The notes under the pieces were generated by a model. It did not search any database. It had not been told where the DNA came from and was given only the letters and a program-made list of their open reading frames with translations. This document shows, piece by piece, positions 25,961 through 38,100 of a DNA stretch of 64,000 nt. Within the stretch, counting starts at the first letter, position 1; every line of letters begins with the position of its first letter. A program made the translations under genes and the position numbers. This DNA is from Rotaria socialis (Eukaryota > Rotifera > Eurotatoria > Philodinida > Philodinidae). The stretch covers positions 62,001 to 126,000 of the forward strand of contig CAJNYU010004124.1 in the NCBI GenBank assembly GCA_905331475.1, in the 5' to 3' direction.

Positions 25961-27044
25961 ATGAAAACAGCCAGCTTGCTATTAGAACAGGTAATACCAA
26001 TATATTTTAAGCTTAAGAAACGTTCAGTATGGTTTTGATTGTTTTGTAAATACTTCACATATGTTAATTAATTCTCCATTTTTCATTTATAGTTCAAATA
26101 TGATAAATCCCCAATTATATCTTTTAAATATGATCCAGATATGCCAGTACGAGTAAGAAGAATATTAGAGGCAGTGGGGGATGAACGCATTCTTAAAATT
26201 CAACTTGGTCGTACACCTGTTCAAGATTTTCCTCTGAAAGTGCTTGACTTATTAAGCGATTCGAAATTCACTGATAAGCAACTCGAACTTGGCTATGATG
26301 AGCTCTATCATAACTATTTACTGATAACTATCGAAAATAGTGGTGGACCGAATGTATTACAACATCTAGTTGAACATATCGGACGAAATACAACAGCGTG
26401 TACTGTTCTCAAGCTTGAGAAAGCACAACGTATTGCTCTCAAATATCCAATGCTGCCTGATGAAATCATTGACGTATATGATATTCCTCTAACACCTAAT
26501 ACGCCGTTGACACTCCATCAATTAATTTCTACAGCATCGAATGCTGACAAAAATTTTTACTTGTATGATGTTGGTACAAATAATATGTGCCAAACATTTG
26601 TCGAAAGCATAATCGATGTCAATGGTCTAATGCCTAATATTGTTGATCAAGCAACATTGAGGGCCCTTAAACCCATCGACTCCAAAGCATTGATTGGTAC
26701 GCTAGGTAGTCGAGCAAATTTTGTTAAAGCGGTTACTGATTTAAGTGCCAAATTGGACGAGATGGTATTCGATCATAAAATACTGCGGAAAAGCGTTTCT
26801 CGAAAAGAAACTGACCAATTGCATCATTCGGATAGTACGGACTCGACCAGTGTCGATGCTCTACAGGATGCAATTGCTCAAGTTCAAAAGATTTGTAAGA
26901 ATAACAAAAACAACAAACTCGATAGCTGTTATATTATTTCTATTGTTTGCAGCACAATCGGTTCTTCATGAATTGTTGCCGTCGTCGGTGTCATCACTGC
27001 AAGACACGCCTCAACAAATAATTGAACGGTGGGTTCGACTTTAA
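25961..27044 (+). CDS. Unnamed papain-like-fold candidate, paralogue 2
   Basis: Exons 25961-25990, 26093-26894 and 26953-27044 give 307 aa, with the same exon lengths and intron phases as the paralogue at 6502-7598. The start MKTASLLLEQ corresponds to MIAASALLEQ in the other copy. Long identical blocks include SKFTDKQLELGYDELYHNY and TACTVLKLEKAQRIALKYP; the last 70 residues diverge most. His83 and Cys176 are conserved in both copies, which fits the suggested LRAT/NlpC-like catalytic pair but does not prove it. Reading through the second donor would give a false stop at 26971. The divergence suggests an old duplication with both copies still under selection on the protein. Confidence 0.82.
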
Positions 27045-28382
27045 CGCCCTCAGGATGACTCAAGAACAAACGATTTCGAATATCTTTAACATACTTGCAA
27101 CTCTCGATATCAAGATTTTATTTAGAAGCAAAAACCAATATTTACAACACCAGGTTCATATTGTTACTATTTACTTAAATAAAGCAAGTTACCTTTCTGT
27201 CATTGCTAGTTTTCCTTTCGGGTCTAGTCGTAATTGATCATTGTTAGAACTGCTATATTTATCGATCGAGTTGTTCTTGTATATTTTTGCATAGATCGGC
27301 AAACTGCTCAGTACCGGTGTGAACTATCGATCATTTTTGTTACAGTGTAACACAATGAAACAGCTGCATGAAAAATAGGCCGAATTTTGTTTCACTTTGA
27401 CACGCTATTCTAATCGTTTGTTACCGTCCATTGATGACTATTTCAGAGCATTTAAAGATTCCTTCATCGATAATTTACTTTGTACCAACGTCGCAGCTGT
27501 GATTAGAAACAAGAAAATTATAAACTAAACTAATTCTTCAAGATACTTGTCAGCGAAAAAATATGATCACAAAAGTACTACCGACATGCTTTGCTCGAAT
27601 TAATTTTTCCATGAAAAGTCACAAATGAATTCTCAAAAAAAAAAAATACTTGACTGTTTCAACAAACGACAATGAATTAATGGTCTCTCTAAAAACCAAT
27701 GTCGCGTTTAGATCTAAAAGATGACTAACATATCATTTATTCTTCCTCATCGGAATGATCTAAACACACTTCTCCTTTCTACAACTAGACAATTTGAAAC
27801 TCAGTAATCCAGTAAACGAAATAGCACAAATCACTCGAGAGCAACCTCGAGTCGAACGCTAAATTTCACTATTTTTGCTTTCAACTAAATTGTCATCTTA
27901 CGTCCGTACTTCTATAACCCATTTCAAATTAATGAATCATTTAATTTTTAGAAAAACAAATTTATATTTATATATTTTATAATTATCCTCTGACACAACC
28001 GACATTAAACAGCAGGAGAAAAATTAATGGTAATTCAACGAACAATAAACAAAGCAAAAATTCTATTACTCTTTCATATTGAACATTAGAAAAATTCAAA
28101 CAATTTCAAGAGAGATTGACAGTATCATATAAAAAAAAAGGAGGACAAGATATCTGACAGATTCTAACAATTTATATATACAATAAGACAGAAGTAGAAA
28201 AAAAGAATTCATCATAAATGCATTAGCAACAACGATCTACAAGGAAGAAAAAAGAAACGCGAAATCTTTTGTTATCGAACGCCTATATTCTCAATATTCC
28301 GAAGCTCCTATAAACTGTGCGATGCTTACGACTGTTGCCGCCGCCATTATTATTATTATTTGTTTAAATATCTACACATCGT
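27045..28382. other. Intergenic and 3' region of CCCH gene
   Basis: The first ~190 bp extend the homology with the region below 6502. The rest is AT-rich sequence, presumably including the 3' untranslated region of the minus-strand CCCH gene. No gene seen. Confidence 0.45.
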
Positions 28383-29824
28383 TCAGATTGATAACAGTTC
28401 ATCCACTGATGCATAACCGGAACTTGACCGACGGGAACGTTGTTCATGGTCTTCTTCGTCCATTGTTACTTGATCACCGTTCGGCGGTACATATTGTGGT
28501 GCATAGGTAAAACCGGGTTTAACAATTATCGATGAACGTCTATATTCATCATGAATAAATGCACAATTTTGCCCTAATACAAAAAAAAACATCGTAAAAC
28601 TTAGCCGGATCAAAGAAAATCATAATACTTTACCATACGGACAATTATTTGTCATATGAAATAAACGACATAAAACTGATTTATGATTTGAATTTCGTAA
28701 ATCATCAGCTCCGTGTGCAAACGTGCAATCACCATCAAATTTGCATACACCAGTTTCGACATAATATTTGCATAATTCCGTTTTATATTTTGAATTGCTC
28801 GTTGACCACGAAGCAATTTTTGCTTTATCAATGACAATCACAGGGCCGCAAGGAATCTTTGAAAATGCTGTATTACGTGATAAGCGCATGTCCTAAACAA
28901 AAAATTGAAATTTCATTTTTGTCGTTTCGCCTCAGAATATACTTCTAAAAGGAGATCGGCACAAGAACGAGCTGTTCAATTACATACATTTAGAGGTCAA
29001 TAATTCTTTATATTGTATGACCTGTCGAAATCACTCCTCTCCGTCCAATCGGATACGATGGATGTTACCATCGCAATTGTATCTTACACCATATAGTCAA
29101 GATCAGTTCTTTCATCTTCGAGACATGTGACATGTTTGATTTCACACGACACCGAAGTTTTCGAATAAATCATTCTCAAAAGCTTTCCGCTTGTTTCTAT
29201 CGGGAGAGATTAACAAAATTCTACTTACAAAAGCTCGAATATATCGTTTTAAATCCACTTGTTCATCATCACGAAACATTAATTCAAACATAAGTTTATG
29301 TCGATAAGCTTCTCGTTGAGTTTGATAAGTAGACGACGTTGACATTTTGGCTATTTCTTTCTTTTGCGCTTCAATTGACGATAAAATTCGTTCTATATAT
29401 GCTAAAATTAAATGAAACAAATTGGTTTATGAACAGACATGCATATAGAAATGGCTTACAAATTAACGTAGAAGTGTGAAACAGCTATAACAATTGATCA
29501 GCCTAAGAAAAATACAATGTCATACATTTAGTATAGTCCACAATGAGAAAGTCAACGGTTAATGACGAAAAAAATAAGTTCTTCACTACATGTCAAAAAC
29601 AAAATGAAAACTTTAAAATAACAATCAAAATTCAAAGCGGAGCTTTTCTTTTTCCTCATAGATGGTTTTCCAAAGAAAAATATTTATTGAATCATTACTG
29701 TCATAGAAACTATTCTTAAAGAACTGAGAGAGAGAGAGACTCATCAGAAGCGTCATTCATCTGCATATCTACTTATGTGACTAAACATTTTCCACCGATG
29801 ACTAATTCAAAAATACTTACACAT
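28383..29824 (-). CDS. Tandem CCCH zinc-finger protein (TTP/ZFP36-type)
   Basis: Coding exons on the minus strand: 29824-29821 (ATG T), 29401-29229, 28892-28634, 28573-28383, giving 208 aa, all GT-AG and in phase. Two C-x8-C-x5-C-x3-H fingers lie at Cys100/109/115-His119 and Cys135/144/150-His154. The first has the lead-in YKTELC typical of tristetraprolin proteins; the second is led in by HKSVLC. These fingers bind AU-rich elements in mRNA 3' ends and promote mRNA decay in the cytoplasm; that role is inferred from family. The N-terminal 59 residues are helical and charged, and the C-terminal tail is Ser/Arg-rich (EQRSRRSSSGYAS), a likely phosphorylation region. The 18-residue spacing between finger units is near the family norm. 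The tiny first coding exon is the least certain part; an internal Met is 20 residues on. Confidence 0.85.
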
Positions 29825-31892
29825 TAAAATCGACTGAAGGCAAAAATGCAGATTGACTTTTTTTGCTGAAATAAAATGTATCGTTGTTCGTTTAGCTAAC
29901 AAGTGAATAAATGTATATATATATATATATATATATTTATCTATTCGAATGTAGCGATTTGTCAAAAAAAGAGAAGAGAATTAAACTGTGTTTGTTTGTC
30001 TATGTGTGAACGTCACACCACCCAAACGAACGAGAACAAACAGATATATACATTTGGCAGCAACAATGTTTTCTCTCATCCGTCCTAGGTTAAAATTGAA
30101 TATATAGAGATAGTAGAACAGTAAACAGTTGATCAGACGGACGGATAAAAGAGAAATAGATGAATAGTTAATCATTTGAAACTTAAATTTTTTAAATTGC
30201 AGACAAAACATATGTAGATTGATTTGCTTGAAGAAAAACATTTGTCTGATTGATTGCTTTTAAAGATAGATCATCATTATTAGTTTATTTATCCATAAAT
30301 AATTGACATTATAACGGCAAACAATGTAAACAAATCAACTTTTCACGTGAAAAATCCTTCTCAATAAAATCTTCTCATTACAGAAGAAAATTATTTCGAC
30401 GTATGTGTTTGTTTACAGGATGTAAATTCGAAAATCTACAGTAATACATAAGGGTGTTAACATATTTGTCTGAAGGAAAACATTTTCTTGTTCATTCATA
30501 CGACCGCTAAGATTATAGTCTGCTCGTTCGCAAAGCACCATATAGCAAGAGTCAATGGCTGTGATAATTCTAATTTTTTTCCACAACACATACACATAAG
30601 AAAAAACGGCAAGAGAGATGATCGATGGTTGCTACTAAAAAGTAGACCAGAACGACTTTAGTCACTAGACTCTCATAGCAGTAGCATTGCAGCACGCAGT
30701 TAATCGGCAATTCTTGTTTGTGTAGCGGTTGAAGTAGCAGTTTTCGAATTTCTCAGTATATTGGTGGAAATTGACATTGTAAACGTGTACGTAGAACGGG
30801 AAAGTTTTATTTTGTAAATATGAATATGAATGAAAGCGAGCGAAAATACATCGGAAACTGTTCGTAGCTGTATCAGGTGTGGAACTAACATCAGTGACTG
30901 CAGTTATTTTTACTAGTAACCTTCGGAGCGGCAATTTCAGCCTTTGCTTTTTATTGATTTATCAGCTACTCGAAAGAGAAATCAAGATATTTTTATTGTA
31001 TAGAAAACTTATTGAATATTTGTTGTTATCGTTTCTTTATATGATGTTAGTTATGAAGGATAAACGTAATGGTGGTGATATTTTATATCTCATTTTTTTT
31101 TCGTGATCAATTACATGTCGAAGCTTTGCTGTTATTATTCAAGTAAAATCAACTAGATATTAAATTGGTACGCTATGCGACAGAAATCTGAGATTCGAAC
31201 AAAGTGACACAACGCAATTGAAAGCGTTTTTAATAGTGGGGGCGTATTTCCTTAGTATTTAGTAAAAACTAATGACTTGTTAATTAAGCATGAGAGAAGT
31301 AGAAAATTTTTACGATACTTCGTATGGAAGAGACTAATTGTCTAATACTTTATTGATTGATCAGATGGCATTTTAGTCACGATGACGTTTGACAGTATGG
31401 ATTCGTCATGGAGAACCCATCCGCTGTCGATCAATGGGCATTGCGGCATTCTTTTACTGAAAAAATCCTATCAAAAAATTAAAAAATGAACCATTTTTAA
31501 TTGTAAATTAATATATAATATCAAACGATCGGAAATGTTAGGCTTGATGGTCAATGGTTTTTACACACGCAGAAGCATTTGGTAATCGTACGATAGAACA
31601 ATCAGAATAATATATTGTTTAGTCTCCTACGATTTATCTTTGTATTTTCAATGAAATAATTGTTCAATGTTACATAATACAATTTTATTTATAAATATCA
31701 AGAAATGAATATTATGTTCTCAAAAACAAAACAAAAAACTTCAAATAAACTTCATTCTGCAAAAAAGGAAACAAAAAATCAGATCGACCTGCAATATCTA
31801 ATTCAAAGAAATAATAGTAAGAAAACAAAAGCTGATCGACATCGATCAATATCTACGATTACTACAAATTTGAAAAAAAAAACAAGAAAAAA
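29825..31892. other. Intergenic region with (TA)n tract
   Basis: It includes a (TA)n run at 29913-29936 and presumably the promoter of the CCCH gene and the 3' region of the EGF-Hint gene. Several 60-90 aa open frames (e.g. 30665-30934 on -) lack any domain or splice support. Confidence 0.45.
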
Positions 31893-34584
31893 TTAAAAAA
31901 TAATGTCTCTTGCAATAGGTAAATTCTTGAAAAACTGAAGAAGCGTATTGGCATAGCCGAGTATCGGTGTTGTATTATTATCTGACGGCAGTCCAAATAT
32001 CCGAACGTACCACCGATAAGGTGTTAATGCGATATGACCAAGTGCATGAGATCGAACAAGAGCATAGCATGAAACATGAACATTGTTAACAATAATTGTT
32101 CCTTGTTCAGTTAATGGAGCCATAAGGCCTTGTTTATCAACTTCGGTGATTTCAATAATTTTTTCCCATATTGTCTTATTTGAACTTTTCGCCGACAGAA
32201 CAAGTATTTCATCACCTTTCGCTAAGCTTTCAGCCCAAACAAAACCATTATTACGTTGATTAATTAAATGACGATCGGATAATTCAATAACAGCGGTTTT
32301 AGTACGAATACGTCTATAGGAAGCTTCTTCGTCGAGTTCACGATGAAGAAATGAAATAATTGGCGAATAAATAATTTGATTTTCATCATCAATGACTCGT
32401 ACTTGATCACCAATTTTCAATGCAGATAATTTAACTTTACCAACATTAATAAGATCAACAGTGGCATCTGACGGAAAACATTCTTGTTCTAAATTATCAA
32501 AACAAACAGATTTCGAAAGGAAAAACAATCATATACAAAATAAGCTTACGTTCACAGTAGACACCCCTATTTCTATTACGACATTGACAGTAGAATTGAT
32601 TGTCAGGTTTTCTTACACAATAACCACCATTTAAACATGGCGATGGACTGCACGGATCATTACTACAAGTTGGACCTGAGAATTCACGTAGACAACTACA
32701 ACCGCCAAAAGGTTCCTCGTTGGTTCGAACACATGTACCTAAATATATATATCGATACAGATCTAAATAATTCCTTTCTTTTTGTTGACTAAGAATTTGA
32801 ATTCAAATCTCACGGAAAGATTATTATTGAGATCACCGTGGGATTAAAATATGAAATATCACAGTTCGTGTTATAAAGCTGACTTCTAATCCTTATTCGC
32901 TTAGTCAACATATAATAGGCGCATCTTTTCTCTAGTTTTACCTCCATTAAGACAAGGATAAGCTGAACAGAAATCAGTTGAATCACATCTTGGTCCAGCA
33001 AAACCCGTTTTGCAAACACATTTGTTCGCCGCACATACACCCTAGAATTTTAAAAGGAATTATTCCAACACAGAATCCTGTCCATAGGTTTACCTGGGTA
33101 CCATGACAAGTAGCATCTCCGCAAGGTAAATAACTAAATTGACTACAGGTTACACCGCGAAATACTGATGTACATAGACATTTAGCTGAAAACAAAACAA
33201 TAATACTTCATCATCCTCAACAACAAACAAATTTATAATTGATTTCACCTTGATTATTTTCTAATAAAACACAGGTTCCGCCATTTTTACTAAAACGAAA
33301 CAAAGAAATAAAATAGATATATTTTAAAAATCTTCTGTTTTCTCGTGCATTACCAAGGATTTGGATTACATGAATATGTTCGTATAACGACTTCACAATA
33401 AGTACCACGAAATTCAGGTTGACATCGACAATAACCATTAGATTTTCCGTCTTCAATACATACACCGTCGTTCAGACAGGGACCTGACGAACAATAGCTT
33501 CTATATCCTTGAACCTCGGTTGATGTCTTATTATGTAAATGTTCACAATAATCGCCAATAAATCCTTCCCGGCAAACACAAATACCCTATTTTAAAGGTA
33601 AACGTCGCAACATTATTTACTCAAAAGGTTAAATTATCATTTAGATTTATGTTACTTTTGTCGTTGCTGTATTGGTTACAAAGCATGTTCCCTCGTTTTC
33701 ACACGGATTTGTTAAACAAAACACAAATTTCGCATGATCACCCATGGTCACAACAAAACTATTAGTTCGTTGAATAACAGGAGCATTGTTCGTATTCGAT
33801 GAACTTATAGCAGCAATAGCTGCTATTATATCTTGATTATTTTGCGGTCGGCTTTGGGTAGGCGGAGCTTTCTTGTTGACTTTTGCTGCTGTTGTATACT
33901 GACAATAGTCACCACGGAAGTTTTTCGGACAATTACATCGAGCACCGTTAGCTATAAAAAAAAATACAGAAAACAACACATATCTCGTTTGCTTCGCTAA
34001 CGTATCAATCAAAAAGACAACATCCTATTGAACATTTTTTAAATAATACATACGAGTTTGAATACAGGTTCCATCATTATGACAACTGTCAGTTTGACAA
34101 GAAAGTAGTGTTCGACAATCTTTGCCAGTATGATTCGGCGGACATAGACAAACATAATCTAAATTGGCAACATCAACGCAAGTACCACCGAACCAACATG
34201 GATGAGCATCACATTTCGACGTTGCATTACATAAACGCTGGCATGTTTCACCACATACACCCTTTTGAGGAAAAATTTAGGTAAATTCAATAATGAAAAA
34301 ATCAACGGTTCAGATAATCTACTTGAATACAGTGGCAAGTTTTCTTTGTTAATCCATTAGGAAGACTTATGATTTCACAATCGCCACCCCGACAATCATT
34401 TGTTTGACAAAATTCTTCGCAAAAATAAAAATAAAAATATTTCTTTTCATTTATTCAAATATATTTAAATTACCAGCATTGATCAAAGAAAAAATGAAAG
34501 AAAGACAAATAATAAACAAAGTCGCCTGCAAAATCAACGCTTGTATACAAATAATTAATTCAATCATTCATCACTTACTTTCAT
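31893..34584 (-). CDS. Secreted EGF-repeat protein with C-terminal Hint domain
   Basis: Eleven exons on the minus strand: 34584-34579 (ATG AAA), 34525-34474, 34414-34323, 34261-34054, 33951-33656, 33586-33354, 33289-33249, 33185-33094, 33041-32942, 32738-32550, 32488-31893, giving 634 aa. Residues 1-19 are a signal peptide (MKATLFIICLSFIFSLINA). Residues about 20-437 are eight or nine EGF-like modules (C-x-NGGTC...C-x-C-x-x-GFxGxxC), interrupted by an Ala/Asn-rich linker. Residues 440-634 are a hedgehog/intein (Hint) domain: catalytic-type Cys in ECFPSD, ALKIGDQV, LSDRHLI in place of TxxH, and VHVSCYALVRSHALGH near the end. In Hedgehog this domain cleaves itself and adds cholesterol; here it may release or lipidate the EGF part, as in other Hog-domain proteins. 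No Hedge signalling domain is present. Confidence 0.88.
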
Positions 34585-35134
34585 ATTCGAACTTCTCTTC
34601 TTTTTTTTTTACCGAAATAGAGCTCAACTTCTGTGTCTTAGCTTTTGTGTGAAATAATTTTAATCATGAACAATGCTTCTCTCGCTCCTTCTCCCTTTCC
34701 CTCTCTTTCTCTCATCATTATTGTACTTATGTAAAGTAGAAAGAAGAATATGTATACGAAAGTTGATCCTGTTCAAATGTTGACGAGCGCACTTCGAGGT
34801 AATAGTAGACTTATATAAATGAAAATGAAACAAGACATTTGTTTGATTGAGGTAGATGACATAAGCTAATAAGGAAATGTTGACCTTAGGTGAGGATTTT
34901 CATTCGTTATACATTGCTTCTTTGTTGTTGTTGTGTTATAAATAGAGAGAGAATTTCAAGCATAAATGTATTCTAATGACCTTGCCAAAATAAAATATGC
35001 AAATATGAAATAAGAGACTAAGCGTTCAAAAAAAAAGGAAAAAAATACAGACGTGTATACAAACGACAAAGAAGAAGACGAAGAAAAAGACACGAGATTA
35101 ACACACATTAAAGAAATCAATTGGTTTGTCTCTT
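34585..35134. other. Intergenic gap between EGF-Hint and SLC6 genes
   Basis: About 550 bp of AT-rich sequence that must hold the upstream region of the EGF-Hint gene and the 3' end of the transporter transcript. A pyrimidine-rich stretch lies at 34677-34716. Confidence 0.4.
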
Positions 35135-38100
35135 TTAAGTATTTTGTGTTTCGATGAAATTCGTACTAATGATAATATCGGGATTGATATGTTTTTGACG
35201 TTCTTTCCATGGAGTTATTGCCAAACGAAATCTCTATTTAACAGAAAGAAAACAAAAAGAGGATTTTCTTTTTCGATTAATTAATTAATTCATTACTGTT
35301 GCTAAACTTCCACGTTCAATTAATAGTTGATAAATGGCAACAATTGGAATGAAGATTACTGAGGACAAGGCGAATCCCCAGCCGACTAAATGACTCCAAT
35401 CAGGATACTAAAATAGAATGGATTTTAATTTAGAAATTCGTTGAAAAATCAATCTACTGAACCTCGTAATAGAATGGATCAGTTACTTTTCCATAATTTG
35501 GATGAACATGTTGAATAAGACCAGAAAGAACAATACCCTTGAAATAGAAAAACTAGTGATGTGTGAGAAAAAAATATTATTTTCAAGTCAATCATTTTTG
35601 TGATTTTTTCGATTCTGCATATTCTATTTCAATCAGTCGAGAAATTATTGAGAAACTTCATTTTGAGGTTTTTGCTCTATAAACCATTTATTATGTTTTC
35701 ATCTATTCTATTAATCTAGAGTTCGTGATTATGCTGTCAGGCCTATGGACAATTAATTAGTAAACACAGCAGGAACTTTATTGTCATCGGTCGATCTTTA
35801 AAACATTGAGTTTTGTCTATGGTTAGGAGCGTGGAACTTCTCGTCTAATCAAGAGATAAATAAAAGTTCAATAATAGTTTATCGCAATCCACTGAAACTG
35901 AAAAGTTTTGCTACTTCTGTGCAAATAGAGAACAGTTAATGTACCTTGTCACATAAGAAATTGACATGATATTTCATATCGTTAACATATCTTTGATACT
36001 TATGTAAATTCCCCAAGAGCAATAAGTCAGTATTTTAGCATATGTATCAAACGTACATTTATTCTTTTGAAATCAGTTCAAATATGTTTACTCCTTCCTT
36101 TTCTTTTTTTTTCTTCTTCTTCTTCTTCTTCTTCTCTACTACTCGAATACTATATGAGATATCAATTGCGTTTGCTCACTCAAAACTCTCACGAAGGAGA
36201 GAATAAAAAACAGCCAATTCTTCTCATATCATTTGAACCTTAATTTTAACCACATGTTCACTTGAATAACTATGAGTAGAGCAAAAGGTAAATCTGACTT
36301 CAAATCGATCAATGACTCTTCTGACATTGCCACGAGGTATCAAGGATTAAATATCAGCGGAACAGATATATGAGAAACTATATTATTGTTTGACTTTCTC
36401 CATTGAACAGCTGAGAGGCTTTTAACCTTTCACGGCTTTTTCAGACAAGAAATTCAAGGGCAATAAAAACAATAAACAGTTTGATAAAAAGAAAGATTCT
36501 CTATCAAAACAAAAAACTAGTCTCTGCTCATTGCCGATAAACTGAAATGCTCTATTCTTTATAGGTCATCCATAGTAAAAAAAATATGTATATATATATA
36601 TATGTAATTTCATTACGCCGAGAAATAATGGTGCAATTAGACACCATGTTATAATCCAAAATTTTCCTGGTTTAGTTCCAAGCATTTCTTTGACATCTTC
36701 ACTAATTCGTTCAATACCGTAGAGCCACGATACGGCTATTGCTTCGAAAAGCACAGCAATAATTATCGAATAAAAAGCTTAAGAAAAGAAAACAGATTCG
36801 TTTGATTTATAGCGACAAAAACAACAACAAAAATACTATTTACCAGCGTAATTTTGTAATAATTCAACAAAATAAACGCCTGCATCTGTACAACTCGGTA
36901 TACCAATAACAAAGTAAAGTGAAAATAAAATTCCAACAAACCATTCTCGATGTTGACGCAAAACGGGAAATACATCACTTAATGCTGTTATTATTGCTTC
37001 GCTTCCACCAAACTATGAATAATAATAATAATAACCATAAAATGAAATATTCTCTCTCTCTCTCTCTCTCCTGTTTTTAGATAAATATCTAATCATAATT
37101 ACCGATGAATCTAAGCCAAGTGTTAACAACATTAGAAAGAAGAATACAGCCCAAACAGGCGCCCATGGCATTGTTGCTATAGCTTCCGGATAGACAATAA
37201 AGACAAGTGTTGAACCTTGTTCGGCAACATCTTTTATGTCTCGACCTGATATTTCACTCATGTAACCCTAGAAGATTAAATTCGGTGAATATATCCATAT
37301 GAAGATTTGTAAATTGAAATATATGTAGATAGATAATCGGTCGATTAAGTGTTGATTTTTGCTAATCTGAGTTTGAGTATTGAAAATCAGTATTTTCAAT
37401 CAAATATTCTATACTGCTAGACGCTTACCAATCGAAATAAGCATAGATTCATATGTAAGATTCCAGGAGAAGATTGTTTGTATAGTTTCAATTATGAAAC
37501 ATAATTTTCACTTGAGAAAATGAATGATAGATAGAAATATTCGATATTGTGATTCTTAGAGCTGACTGAGGAAATGTCTCCATCAGTCAGTAAACTGTAC
37601 AGGACAAACTTTTTTTAATGTGACCCTTTGCCAAGAGGCTTGTCGATCGGTGAGTGCTCATCTTTGTGTTCATCTGACTAGTCCTATTGTATCCTACACA
37701 CGGACAAATCAGGAATTCAAATAGCATCCGACACCTAGACGTATTCCTTGGTTCGCAGCGACAATCTCATTCACGTTTCACAAGATAAAAACAAAATTTC
37801 TCTTATACTGATATCCACACCTTCGCCATGGATTTATTTTTTGATCATCAAAACAGAATGTCCATTTTTACGAATAATACCACTAGTTCTCTTTTCTATC
37901 AGCCATTAAACTTACCAAAAACATAAAAATGACGAATCCACTCGCAAAACTTGTTAAACTATTGACCGCAACCGTAATCATGGCATCTCTGAAATGGAAA
38001 AATAATTAGATTAATTTATCTTGGATAAACTCTTACCGATAAACATTATGATGAAAATCATTATAACTTGCAAATGCCATCAATACACCAAAACCAGGTC

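Noticed and set aside
29460-29520. A 42-nt candidate exon upstream in the CCCH gene
   Set aside because: It would bring an in-frame stop; the ATG T exon at 29821-29824 joins cleanly instead.
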